Origin: an uncultured Bacteroides sp.
GTDB lineage: Bacteria; Bacteroidota; Bacteroidia; Bacteroidales; Bacteroidaceae
Assembly: GCA_900766005.1 (NCBI GenBank)
Contig: CAAFTU010000091.1
Span: 1 to 63,071 of the forward strand
Direction: 5' to 3'
Length of the DNA: 63,071 bases
Made by a program: the position numbers and the translations under genes
Part shown: positions 1-7,875 of the stretch, in pieces
Layout of the letters: each line of letters begins with the position of its first letter
How positions within the stretch are numbered: position 1 is the stretch's first letter
The notes under the pieces: generated by a model
What the model was told of the DNA's origin: nothing
Seen by the model: the letters and a program-made list of their open reading frames with translations, nothing else
The model's database searches: none

Positions 1-60
1 AATATATATATAATATTAATCTATATAGTAGGAAGAGAGCGAAGGAGGCGAAAAATCAAA

Positions 61-146
61 TTTGCAACTGACACAACTGTCACAACTGATTGGATTTTTC
101 GAAATTGAAAACTGAAACAAACTGAAACTGAAACAACTGAAACAGC
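61..146 (-). repeat. CAGTTT-type repeat element, copy A
   Basis: Read on the - strand this 86-nt stretch begins AGCTGTTTCAGTT, continues with several TCAGTT hexamers and ends GTTGTGTCAGTTGCAA. A copy of the same layout lies at 4649-4733 on the + strand, so the two are in inverted orientation about 4.5 kb apart, on either side of the GH84 and barrel genes. No coding role is apparent. Whether it is a simple-sequence expansion or a dispersed element is not settled by reading alone. Confidence 0.7.
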
Positions 147-764
147 TTGCGGAACCACCATTATTAAGATTTATTTTTACATGCCAAAATCTCATTAAAC
201 TATAGGCATCTTCATCCACCTAAAAGAGAGCAGGCAAAATTGGAAGATTCCGGCGCAGGCCGCGCACTTCAATGTAGAAGAAGCAACCCGAACGACCTCG
301 CGCAAAAAAGACATACTCAATCACACAAAGAACAAGAAAGCCGAATCACACAAAGCAAGAAAAAAATCAAAGGGAGAAAGGAGAAAGAAGCAAGAAAAGA
401 AAGCTGAATGATAAGAAGAGGAAAAATAATTTATCGCTTTGCCTAATCATACCTTTCCTATAGGAAAACTTCACCCTGGAAAGAAGTACTTAGGGAAAAG
501 AAGCAAGAAAACAAGAAAGGAAGAAGAAAGAAAAGCAAAAAAAGGAAGAAGCAAGAAGCACGGAAAGCAAAATTCCTATCTCTACGATGTCAAAATTATT
601 GAATAAAAGAATAAAACATATATTGTTTATTATCAATCATTTACAATGGTAAATCGAAGCTATTTTCAGCGCACTAAAAAATAGTCTTTCTAAAAATAAG
701 ATATCCTTACAAATAGAGGGCATCCGATTTGTTTGTTTGGTTTGCATGCACTAACTTTGGCTTC

Positions 765-835
765 GGAAAAGAAAAAAGGGGGAGAAAAAAGGGGAAAAGA
801 AAGGAGAAAAAAAGAAGGAGAAAAGAAAAAGAAGG
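765..835 (+). repeat. 71-nt homopurine tract
   Basis: The + strand has only A and G across this interval, mainly runs of A broken by G, GG or GGGG. It directly adjoins the hairpin that ends the GH84 transcript, so on the - strand that hairpin is followed by a C/U-only stretch. A second such tract lies at 30236-30320. Confidence 0.85.
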
Positions 836-869
836 CGTACACACTTCTTTTTTGTGCGCACACCTTCTT
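829..869 (-). terminator. Likely intrinsic terminator of the GH84 gene
   Basis: Imperfect inverted repeat: arms 829-843 (AAGAAGGCGTACACA) and 853-869 (TGTGCGCACACCTTCTT). Reading the - strand, the stem is followed by a U/C-rich run. It lies about 60 nt past the GH84 stop codon, where a terminator is expected. Confidence 0.6.
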
Positions 870-929
870 TAGTCGTTCTATGATTTAATGAGTACGGATT
901 ACCGTACGTAAAGCCAGCAAAAACGAAGA

Positions 930-3281
930 TTACTTCATCATGATAACAAACTGACGGAAGAACACTTCATGTGCTTCGTCGCTGACGTTAGTGAAGCGGA
1001 CAAAGCGAACGGGCTCATTCTTGAAATAGACACGCTGACGCACACCTTGATGAACATGTTCCACCGTGCGCCACTGCTTTCCGTCGACTGAAATTTCAAA
1101 ACGGCCCCACGGACAGGGTTCGTTCTTGAAGAAATTGACGATGATGCCGGTGAGCGGATACACCTTGTCGAGTTCAATTTCCACCTTCTGTCCGGCACCC
1201 CACCGCACCACTTCATTGGACGGTGTCACAAGCACTTGCTTTCCACGTGCCTGCAGCGGCAGATGCTGAATCTGAGGCACATCACTCACCAGCTTGTGAG
1301 GCGAATATTCCACCGTAGCAGCCAGCGAACTGCCCGTAAGGCGGTTGTAGCGTTCCACTGCGGCTACAAAAGTCTGGTCGATCAGTGGCTTGATGACCAA
1401 GGAAGCGGGGCGCATACCCGGCTGATAGCCGTTCTGATTGTAGCGCTGATCGTTGAGATAGAGCTGCTGTTGCAGGGCACGGATGTGTCGGTAGCTGGAC
1501 AGAAAAGACTCGCTGACCGACCCGTTTGCAATGAGCTGAGCCAGCTGCAGGGTCTCCTCCCCTATCTCACCGAGCAGTTTGAACTGCAGCAGCCAGGGGG
1601 TGATTTCCTCTATCAGCGGGCGGTTTTCCGTATTCACCAGCAGGATATCACTGGCAGACTGCATCCTACGGGTGAGGGAGAGCAGCTGCTGGTAGTCTTC
1701 GGTGCGCCACGTTCCGTCAGTCAGATACGATTTCAGGAAACGATCGGCTACGGGCTTCACCTCCACCGATTCCTCGCGGCGGTAGTTGTGGCCGTTGATG
1801 CCCAGGTCGCTGTTGTGGGCAGCAAAAAACTGCAGTTCGCCGGCTGCACCGGGCAGCACCTCGCGGATGGCAGCCTCCCAAGCCTGCTGAGCATCATACT
1901 GACCCGGATTCCAAGCATAATCGGCCACTCCGTAGATGGCTATTTTGGAGGCTTCGGCATGCTCCATAGGATTGGTCACAAAGCCCGACATAGCGGAAGC
2001 AATGTGCGTGTCGTTGCCGTAGACAGGACCCAGGAGGAGATGGTCGCGCACGTAATCGGACACGGGGAAATTCCACCAGATATAAGCCGGACGGCGGATG
2101 CGCGCATTGATCCACTCCATGCTTTCCTCCTTGATGTCGGCCACCACCTTGTCGCCTGTCCACATAATCTGGATAGAGGGATCGAGCTTCTCACCCAGCG
2201 TGGTGAGGTAGTTGCCCTTCGGGTTGGACCAGCTGCGGTTGTATTCCGTGGGACACATCACCAGCGGAGTCACATCGGGTTTAGCCTTCACAAAATGGCG
2301 GTCGATGTAGTTCAGCAGATCGGCCTGGCGGTGAGGATCGGTTCCTTCGCCCGAGATGTCGTCAAAGAACACGGCAAAGGAGCGCACTCCCAGGTTGTAC
2401 ATGCTTTCCAGCTTGGCTATGAGCAGTCGGCGGTCTTCATCGTTCCATTTGATGTCCTGTCCCGGGTGGATGGCCCACACAAAGTTGACTTCATTTTCGG
2501 CCGCCACCTTGACAAGTTCCCTGATCTGTGCCGACTCTTTTTCGGGATAAGGCTTGCGCCAGCCCGGACAGCTGTGGTAGGGGTCGTTCTTGGGACCGTA
2601 GATATAGGTATTCATCTTGTTTTCGCCATAGAAACGGAGCTGACGCAGGCGGGCTTCATGACTCCAGGGAGTGCCGTAGAAGCCTTCCACTACGCCGCGA
2701 TAGCGCACTGCGGGATAATCCTTGACGGTGATTTCGGGAAGGGAAGCAGAATCGGACAGTGCAACCTCAGATGCTGACGCAGATGCAGGCGAAACTGAAG
2801 ATGCAGACGCAGATTTAGGCGAAGATGCAGACCGAGACATTGATTCAGACAGGGCTGCAGAAAGCAGCTGGCGGAGGGTTTGCACCCCGTAGTAGGTGCC
2901 CCGTTCATCGTATCCGGCAACCACGATTTCCTTCTTTCCTACCGACAGATAATATCCTTCGGCATGCGGGGGTATCTGGCGCCGGTATTTCTTCACGCTC
3001 TTGTCGTTTTTCTCACCGATAAGGATGCGATATTGTCTGCCGGCAGCGGAAGCTGAAGAGCAAGGCACCGCATCGGGCAGCAGACTGCGAAGCAGCTCCA
3101 CGGCATGAACATTGGCCTCATCGCTTCCCACCAAATGAAGGGCTGTAGGGAAAGAGAGGGTACGGCCACCCATCTGCACCTCCTGCGGCACAGGCTGAAC
3201 GGCCATGTGCTGCGCTGTAGCCACAGAAGGATTCATCAAAACGGTGCACCACAAACACGCACCGAGCCAGCGTTTCTTCAT
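930..3281 (-). CDS. GH84 beta-N-acetylglucosaminidase (O-GlcNAcase type), secreted
   Basis: Retaining exo-beta-N-acetylglucosaminidase of family GH84, which uses substrate-assisted catalysis through the N-acetyl group. Numbered from the Met at 3281 (783 aa), residues 1-24 form a signal peptide ending ATAQ, so a periplasmic location is likely. An N-terminal beta-N-acetylhexosaminidase-like domain is followed by the catalytic barrel, with VVEGFYGTPWSHE, FVWAIHPGQD and the catalytic Asp pair D307-D308 in FFDDISGEG. A C-terminal region resembles a discoidin-like sugar-binding module. The frame is open to 3335, but the shorter start gives a normal signal peptide and matches the start of the B. thetaiotaomicron enzyme as I remember it. 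Unusual: residues 143-181 are a Ser/Ala-rich insertion between the N-terminal domain and the barrel. The gene stands alone, with a terminator after it. Substrate (O-GlcNAc proteins, hyaluronan-like or mucin glycans) is not decided by sequence. Confidence 0.95.
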   Translation of the reverse strand: MKKRWLGACLWCTVLMNPSVATAQHMAVQPVPQEVQMGGRTLSFPTALHLVGSDEANVHAVELLRSLLPDAVPCSSASAAGRQYRILIGEKNDKSVKKYRRQIPPHAEGYYLSVGKKEIVVAGYDERGTYYGVQTLRQLLSAALSESMSRSASSPKSASASSVSPASASASEVALSDSASLPEITVKDYPAVRYRGVVEGFYGTPWSHEARLRQLRFYGENKMNTYIYGPKNDPYHSCPGWRKPYPEKESAQIRELVKVAAENEVNFVWAIHPGQDIKWNDEDRRLLIAKLESMYNLGVRSFAVFFDDISGEGTDPHRQADLLNYIDRHFVKAKPDVTPLVMCPTEYNRSWSNPKGNYLTTLGEKLDPSIQIMWTGDKVVADIKEESMEWINARIRRPAYIWWNFPVSDYVRDHLLLGPVYGNDTHIASAMSGFVTNPMEHAEASKIAIYGVADYAWNPGQYDAQQAWEAAIREVLPGAAGELQFFAAHNSDLGINGHNYRREESVEVKPVADRFLKSYLTDGTWRTEDYQQLLSLTRRMQSASDILLVNTENRPLIEEITPWLLQFKLLGEIGEETLQLAQLIANGSVSESFLSSYRHIRALQQQLYLNDQRYNQNGYQPGMRPASLVIKPLIDQTFVAAVERYNRLTGSSLAATVEYSPHKLVSDVPQIQHLPLQARGKQVLVTPSNEVVRWGAGQKVEIELDKVYPLTGIIVNFFKNEPCPWGRFEISVDGKQWRTVEHVHQGVRQRVYFKNEPVRFVRFTNVSDEAHEVFFRQFVIMMK
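2739..2855 (-). repeat. Degenerate GCATCTGCGTC-type repeat inside GH84
   Basis: Within the GH84 gene the DNA falls into repeated Asp/Ala/Ser-type triplets; on the + strand GATGCAGACGCA-like hexamers recur. They encode a linker rich in Ser and Ala (SASASS, SPASASAS). The reading frame is kept. Unit length is a multiple of three, consistent with in-frame expansion by slippage. Confidence 0.75.
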
Positions 3282-3335
3282 GCTGTTCGTTTGGATTATC
3301 TGATTTACAGATTTCATGCTTTTCATGTAATTCAT

Positions 3336-3799
3336 CTTTGTATTTATTTTTATATTTTTCTAACCAATGAATGGGTTTGCTAAGAAATAAGTACATTTAC
3401 CAATCAGCGAACTACCGCTAAACTAAAGATTTAGCGGCTTAGGAGATACCAATAAATGTGTTCTTCTACGACTGAGGGGTGAAGATAGTCACTATTTCAA
3501 TTGTACAGGGACATCTATTTATTTTTTTAAGATTCTTTATTTCAAACAGCAGAGTCGGCAAGAAGAAAAGAATCTTCATTTTTACAAAGTGCATGGTATC
3601 ATACGAAATCCATTGTATCAAGAAAGAAATCACACAAAAAACATACTTCATAGATATTAAATATTCAAATTTGATTAAATTTTAAAAAAAGTAACTATAT
3701 TTGCAGCGTAAAACTATAATCGGTCATCGAACGACTGAAAAATAGTTTAAGAACAATCGAATATATTAACTAATTATTATTCACTAAAAACGAAGAACA
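3336..3799. other. Divergent intergenic region, GH84 / barrel gene
   Basis: An AT-rich 464-bp spacer between two divergent genes. A short palindrome with arms CCGCTAAA (3415-3422) and TTTAGCGG (3430-3437) and a 7-nt loop lies about 140 nt upstream of the chosen GH84 start; it could be an operator or an mRNA hairpin. A good Bacteroides promoter for the + strand gene is at 3670-3703. Two small AT-rich frames at 3466-3685, on opposite strands, look like chance. Confidence 0.5.
3670..3703 (+). promoter_or_regulatory. Bacteroides-type promoter for the barrel gene
   Basis: A TTTG at 3670-3673 (-33 element) and TATATTTG at 3696-3703 (-7 element, fits TAnnTTTG) are separated by 22 nt. Transcription would start near 3710, giving a leader of about 90 nt before the start codon at 3800. 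Confidence 0.7.
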
Positions 3800-4327
3800 A
3801 TGAAAAAGATTGCAGTTTTGTGTTTGATTTTGATGTCAGCGTTGGCTGTAAAAGCCCAAGTATATGTAGGCGGTGCAGTAGGTTTTTGGCACAACGATGA
3901 TCTGGATGCTACTTCATTTGAAATCTCTCCTGAAGTGGGCTATAATATTAACGAAAATTGGGCAATAGGTGCTACCCTGGGTTTCGCTCACGAAAAAGTT
4001 TCGAAAGAGGGTATCAAAGTGAAAGCCAATGCATTTGCATTTGCTCCGTATGCCCGTTTCACTTTCTTCGAAAGCAAAGTGGTACGTCTGTTTATCGACG
4101 GAGGCATGGGTGTGTCAACTTACAAGATGAAAGGGTTTGATTCTGAATCGGGTTTCGAAATTGGTTTGAAGCCGGGTATCTCTCTGAAATTGAGCGAACA
4201 CTTTAACTTCGTTACGAAATACGGCTTTTTGGGTTACCGCGACGAATATTTAGGCAAAGGTTCCGATGGCTATGGCTTTGCACTGAGCAGCGAAGACCTC
4301 ACAATCGGTTTTCACTATGAATTCTAA
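3800..4327 (+). CDS. Small outer-membrane beta-barrel protein
   Basis: The 175-residue product begins with a clear signal peptide (MKKIAVLCLILMSALAVKAQ). The rest shows alternating hydrophobic strands and ends in an aromatic residue (FHYEF), typical of outer-membrane barrels inserted by BamA. Its size and the pattern GYNINENWAIGATLGF fit the OmpW/OmpX-like 'outer membrane beta-barrel' group common in Bacteroidetes, probably 8 strands. It is a single gene with its own promoter and a strong terminator, so it is likely well expressed. Function within the group is unknown, and no catalytic or binding motif is seen. Confidence 0.85.
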   Translation: MKKIAVLCLILMSALAVKAQVYVGGAVGFWHNDDLDATSFEISPEVGYNINENWAIGATLGFAHEKVSKEGIKVKANAFAFAPYARFTFFESKVVRLFIDGGMGVSTYKMKGFDSESGFEIGLKPGISLKLSEHFNFVTKYGFLGYRDEYLGKGSDGYGFALSSEDLTIGFHYEF

Positions 4328-4400
4328 ACCGGGCACTGCTGCTACACACCTTCATATAGTATAAGGATGAAGGGCTTGCAAACCCTCTATTAAGAAATAT

Positions 4401-4432
4401 AGCCCCTGCTACAGTTTTCCGTGGCAGGGGCT
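4401..4432 (+). terminator. Intrinsic terminator of the barrel gene
   Basis: Perfect stem AGCCCCTGC (4401-4409) / GCAGGGGCT (4424-4432), followed by AACTTTTT. It lies 73 nt past the stop codon. Confidence 0.9.
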
Positions 4433-4500
4433 AACTTTTTCTATTCGTTTTACAACACCAATCATCTATTTACTGGGGCAGATTCTGCTGCTTCAGTCAG

Positions 4501-4640
4501 CATCAGACTACTGCTATTAAAAGCAGACTACTGCAATTAAAACCTGATTGATGAAATAAAATCGGATTACTGCAGTTAAAACCAGATTGATGAATAAAAT
4601 CAGATTACTACAGTTAAAACCAGATCTGAATCAAAAGCAA
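4501..4640 (+). repeat. About 39-bp tandem repeat, 3-4 degenerate copies
   Basis: Units begin at about 4501, 4521, 4561 and 4599, each starting like ATCAGATTACTGCAGTTAAA; the last three are 38-40 bp long, and the first is shortened to about 20 bp. Copies differ by a few bases. The array fills the spacer between a terminator and the CAGTTT element and shows no open frame of note. Confidence 0.7.
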
Positions 4641-4648
4641 ATCGAAAC

Positions 4649-4733
4649 AGCTGTTTCAGTTTCAGTTGTTTCAGTTTCAGTTTTTAATTTTCAATTTTAG
4701 CTGAATCAGTTGAATCAGTTGTGTCAGTTGCAA
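4649..4733 (+). repeat. CAGTTT-type repeat element, copy B
   Basis: Starts AGCTGTTTCAGTT and ends GTTGTGTCAGTTGCAA, matching the ends of copy A at 61-146 read on the other strand. A shorter third piece (GTTGTGTCAGCTGTTTCAG) follows at about 4746-4764. The region runs right up to the stop codon of the B3/4 gene at 4780, so it would form that gene's 3' untranslated region on the - strand. Confidence 0.7.
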
Positions 4734-4779
4734 TTTTCAATTTTAGTTGTGTCAGCTGTTTCAGTTTCAGTTATGAAAA

Positions 4780-5448
4780 TCATTCATAATAATATACCTC
4801 ACCGCCATCAGAGCCGGCATATTTCCGGAGCAGAGACTGAATCATTTCGGCTGCTTCCTGCAAGCCTTCCTTGCCGTTGTAGCCATTGACCAGCGCCAAG
4901 ATATGCGTAGTACCGAGGTCCATCTTCGTGCGTTCATGATCACTGGTGGGGGTACCGATACCGCCCACAGCATCGCGGTAGACAGGCAATCCTTCGATAT
5001 TGAGCACACCGCGCCCGATTCCCTCAAAAGGCTCACCAGCCTTACCGACTCCCAGCACCAAAGTGCTTCCTTCTATCTTGTCGGCATCAAAACCGCCTAT
5101 GGAATGTCCGGTGCGCAGAGACACCAAGTTTATCAAATCCACCAGCGTGTCAATCTGGTAAAGGTCAATGCCGCGCATCAGTCGGCGACGCAGCGCTTCG
5201 GCAGAGGGACGGTAGCGTCCGGGGTCCTTGCCGCAACGCTTGTAGGCCTCGCGGGTGGCGGCAATGACAGGCTGCAGCTTGATATCCTCCATCCGGGTAG
5301 TGGCGGTCAGTTCGCGGGTAAAAGCCGCAATCTCCTCCCACAGGCCTTCGCTATGGGGCGTATTCTTCACGGCGGCATATACGGCTGCACCGGCATACTG
5401 CGGAGCAGCACTCTTCAATTCTTCTGAAACAGATATGTCAAATTTCAT
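4780..5448 (-). CDS. B3/B4 tRNA-binding domain protein
   Basis: The 222-residue product resembles stand-alone B3/4 domains, named after the editing region of the phenylalanyl-tRNA synthetase beta chain. Supporting segments are the RCGKDPGRYRPSAEALRRRL stretch near residues 75-95 and the central GHSIGGFDADK / GEPFEGIG region. Such proteins are thought to act in aminoacyl-tRNA quality control or related binding, but no reaction is established for this group. No signal peptide is seen, so it is cytoplasmic. I chose the Met at 5448, since the extra 15 codons upstream are Phe/Lys-rich and follow the pgeF stop. The gene is 45 nt downstream of pgeF and is probably the last gene of the hpt-adk-obg-pgeF run. 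Confidence 0.8.
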   Translation of the reverse strand: MKFDISVSEELKSAAPQYAGAAVYAAVKNTPHSEGLWEEIAAFTRELTATTRMEDIKLQPVIAATREAYKRCGKDPGRYRPSAEALRRRLMRGIDLYQIDTLVDLINLVSLRTGHSIGGFDADKIEGSTLVLGVGKAGEPFEGIGRGVLNIEGLPVYRDAVGGIGTPTSDHERTKMDLGTTHILALVNGYNGKEGLQEAAEMIQSLLRKYAGSDGGEVYYYE

Positions 5449-5493
5449 TGTTTTTATTTTTTTTGCATCATGGGGTTGAAAAAAGAAGCTCAT

Positions 5494-6333
5494 TCAAACA
5501 ATCATGATTCCCGACAGGATGCGACCGGAATCGATGCCCAGCCGCCGGGCCGAGAAAAACTGCTCGTGATGCTGATAGGTACAGATGCCGGCAGTCTCAA
5601 TCTGGGCAGCAGGCACACCTGCCTCAAGCAGTTCCCTGCGGTTGGCTTCCCACAAATCTATATGGTATTTGCCCGGACTTGAATTGGCGGCAGACAAATC
5701 AGAAGAAACGGGGAAGCGGCTGGCCAACTCCTCTACCGCAAATCCTGCCTCTCTGAATGCCTCCACCACCTCATCACCCACCTCGAAAGAGGAAAGCGAG
5801 ATGCTGGGTCCGATGGCAGCAAGAACATCGCGACCCTCGGTTCCGAATTCGGCCCGAAGACGCTGCATCGTGAGGGCTACGATATGTTTCACGGTACCCT
5901 TCCATCCGGCATGTACGGCTGCCACCACACGGCGTTTTGTATCGCAAAGAAGCACAGGCACGCAGTCGGCCGTAGTCACTCCGATACAGACACCGGGCTC
6001 ACGGGTGATGAGCGCATCGACCCCTTCGAGCAGCGTGTGCCTCTCTTCCAGCGGACGCGTGAAGAAATCGGCACCGATGGTTTGAATCTCGCAACCGTGC
6101 ACCTGGTGAGGAAGCACCAGCTCGCGCACCGGATGCTTGAGGAGACGCAGCAAGTGCTGCTGGTTCTGCATCACATGGATACTGGCATCCGATGTATAGG
6201 GCGAGCAGTTGAACGAGGCATACGTCCCCCGGCTCACTCCTCCCTGGCGTGTGGTCACAAAATGAGCAAGAAAGGGGCATGCGTCCAGCAGACGATACCC
6301 CATCAGTTCTTTATCTTGACTTAAATAAATCAT
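5494..6333 (-). CDS. pgeF: Peptidoglycan editing factor / purine nucleoside phosphorylase, YfiH family
   Basis: A 279-residue member of the multicopper-oxidase-like YfiH family (DUF152). Family members bind zinc and have purine nucleoside phosphorylase / adenosine deaminase activity, and E. coli PgeF prevents misincorporation in peptidoglycan. The metal-site segments are visible: LPHQVHG near residue 80, TTADCVPVLLCD near 130 and AVHAGWKGT near 145. The start at 6333 gives MIYLSQDKEL; 17 further in-frame codons reach into the 37-bp tandem repeat and look noncoding. It lies between obg and the B3/4 gene on the same strand. Cytoplasmic. Confidence 0.9.
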   Translation of the reverse strand: MIYLSQDKELMGYRLLDACPFLAHFVTTRQGGVSRGTYASFNCSPYTSDASIHVMQNQQHLLRLLKHPVRELVLPHQVHGCEIQTIGADFFTRPLEERHTLLEGVDALITREPGVCIGVTTADCVPVLLCDTKRRVVAAVHAGWKGTVKHIVALTMQRLRAEFGTEGRDVLAAIGPSISLSSFEVGDEVVEAFREAGFAVEELASRFPVSSDLSAANSSPGKYHIDLWEANRRELLEAGVPAAQIETAGICTYQHHEQFFSARRLGIDSGRILSGIMIV

Positions 6334-6377
6334 GTTCTTATAATCAGCTTTCGCTGTGTTTTCCAAAAGGAAAAGCT

Positions 6378-6461
6378 GCTGCAAACGGCTCCGATATCTC
6401 TTAAAAGAAAAGTAGCTGCAAACAGCTCCAATATCTCTTAAAAGAAAAGTAGCTGCAAACG
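6378..6461 (-). repeat. 37-bp tandem duplication between obg and pgeF
   Basis: Two adjacent 37-nt copies (6378-6414 and 6415-6451), both starting GCTGCAAAC, differ at only two positions (G to A). The first 10 bases of a third copy follow at 6452-6461. The array fills most of the 135-nt gap between the obg stop (6469) and the pgeF start (6333). It contains repeated TCTTAAAAGAAAAGT, and no stable terminator stem was seen. Confidence 0.85.
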
Positions 6462-6468
6462 GAAGGAA

Positions 6469-7632
6469 TTACTTCTCTTCCCAGTCTTCCTCTTCGTATT
6501 CAAAGTCGAAATCATCCGCGTCATCATCCGCATCGTCATATTCATATTCGATGTCCTCGTCTTCGCCCATATCCTTGAGCTCCTGCTGCAAGCGGCTGAC
6601 GTCTTTCGGACGGTGAACGATGGATTCAATCTTGTTGCTTTCCTTATTCAGTTCTTCCCAAAGAATATCTTTCAAGGTAGAAATACCCATTCCGGCTACC
6701 GATGAGATGAACACGTGCGGGATGCCTTCGGGCAGTGTGGGCTCGATCTCGTCCATCAGTTCCTGATCGAGCATATCGCTCTTGGTGATGGCCAGCACCC
6801 GCTGCTTGTCGAGCATTTCGGGGTTGAACGTGCGCAGCTCACCCAGCAGAATTTCATATTCCTTACGGATGTCGTCGCTGTCGGCCGGCACCATAAAGAG
6901 CAGCAGCGAGTTGCGCTCGATGTGGCGCAGGAAGCGCAGTCCCAGTCCCTTACCCTGGCTGGCCCCTTCGATGATACCGGGGATATCGGCCATGACAAAC
7001 GACTTGCCGTCGCGGTAGGACACGATGCCGAGGTTGGGTTCGAGGGTAGTAAAAGGATAATCGGCAATCTTAGGCTTGGCAGCCGAGACAGACGAAAGCA
7101 GCGTAGACTTTCCGGCGTTGGGGAATCCCACCAGACCGACATCGGCCAGCAGCTTCAGCTCCATGATGACCGTCATTTCCTGCATCGGTTCGCCCGGCTG
7201 AGCAAAGCGGGGAGCCTGACGGGTGGCCGTCTTGAAATGCCAGTTACCCAGTCCGCCGCGTCCGCCTTTCAGCAGGATGACTTCCTGTCCGTCTTCCGTC
7301 ACATCGCAGATGTATTCGCCGGTTTCAGCGTTATAGACCACCGTGCCGCAGGGCACTTCAATAATTTTATCCGCACCGTCTTTGCCGAAGCTCCGGTTTT
7401 TACTTCCCGACTCTCCATGACCGGCCATGGCATGGCGGTCGTATTTGAGGTGAAGCAGCGTCCAATAGTTGCGGTTACCGCGCAGAATGATATGGCCCCC
7501 TCTTCCGCCATCGCCTCCGTCGGGACCTCCATTAGGACAATATTTTTCGCGTCGCATGTGCGTAGAGCCTCTTCCGCCCTTACCCGAGCGACAGTAAATC
7601 TTTACGTAATCTACAAAATTCGATTCAGCCAC
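6469..7632 (-). CDS. obg: Obg family GTPase (ribosome assembly)
   Basis: A 387-residue Obg/CgtA, an essential GTPase that binds the 50S subunit and links ribosome assembly to growth state. The glycine-rich Obg fold is at residues 1-158 (GGRGGHIILRG, GGRGGLGNWHF). The GTPase domain has G1 GFPNAGKS near residue 168, G3 DIPGIIEGAS and G4 TKSD. The last 30 or so residues are almost all Asp, Glu or Tyr, an acidic tail seen in many Obg proteins, though long here. The start codon is GTG at 7632; no in-frame ATG gives a better fit. It follows adk in the same direction across a spacer with 31-bp repeats. Confidence 0.97.
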   Translation of the reverse strand: MAESNFVDYVKIYCRSGKGGRGSTHMRREKYCPNGGPDGGDGGRGGHIILRGNRNYWTLLHLKYDRHAMAGHGESGSKNRSFGKDGADKIIEVPCGTVVYNAETGEYICDVTEDGQEVILLKGGRGGLGNWHFKTATRQAPRFAQPGEPMQEMTVIMELKLLADVGLVGFPNAGKSTLLSSVSAAKPKIADYPFTTLEPNLGIVSYRDGKSFVMADIPGIIEGASQGKGLGLRFLRHIERNSLLLFMVPADSDDIRKEYEILLGELRTFNPEMLDKQRVLAITKSDMLDQELMDEIEPTLPEGIPHVFISSVAGMGISTLKDILWEELNKESNKIESIVHRPKDVSRLQQELKDMGEDEDIEYEYDDADDDADDFDFEYEEEDWEEK

Positions 7633-7708
7633 GTTGATAGAGTATTAAAAAGTTGATAGAATATTTAAATGGATAATTTCTATACAGATTGACAATCAAA
7701 AAATGCGC

Positions 7709-7783
7709 GAAATTCATGCTGAAATCATGCTGAAATGCAAAATACATGATACGAAATTCATGCAGAATTCATGCTGAAATGCA
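7709..7783 (-). repeat. 31-bp direct repeat upstream of obg
   Basis: 7709-7739 and 7753-7783 are 31-nt copies that begin GAAATTCATGC and differ at two positions. Each also contains an internal TTCATGCTGAAA-like repetition. AAAAAATGCGC flanks the pair on both sides (near 7698 and 7787), and AAAAAATG[CT]GCTTAG occurs twice in tandem at about 7787-7817. The array lies in the obg 5' leader or the adk-obg spacer. Confidence 0.85.
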
Positions 7784-7875
7784 CGAAAAAATGCGCTTAG
7801 ATAAAAAATGTGCTTAGCGCTCGGCAGTCTGCCTTGCGGGAGAGCTGCCAATCACTAAACACAAATCACTGTTTT

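Larger units (their letters stand above)
1..929. other. Repeat-rich noncoding region at left edge
   Basis: No convincing gene is seen here. The first 30 bases are AT-rich. Bases 61-146 hold a hexamer-type repeat that has an inverted partner near 4.65 kb. From about 300 to 560 the + strand is dominated by A and G runs (GAAGAAAG-like), and 765-835 is pure purine. A 67-residue reading frame on the - strand at 16-219 is Ser/Phe-rich, overlaps the repeat, and has no recognisable domain, so it is not called. The short GC-rich patch at 248-300 could be the remains of an older gene, but nothing can be identified. Confidence 0.6.

Noticed and set aside
16..219. 67-codon - strand frame at the left edge
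   Set aside because: Overlaps the hexamer repeat and reads as Ser/Phe-rich low complexity; no homology pattern recognised.
1236..2777. 513-codon open frame on the + strand
   Set aside because: It lies fully opposite the GH84 gene, whose catalytic motifs are clear; the frame has no domain and unusual His/Gln/Val composition typical of antisense shadows.
4501..4640. CRISPR array
   Set aside because: Units are adjacent with no unique spacers and are degenerate; no cas genes are present.
61..4733. Composite transposon bounded by the inverted hexamer blocks
   Set aside because: No transposase or target-site duplication is seen, and the interior genes are ordinary Bacteroides genes.
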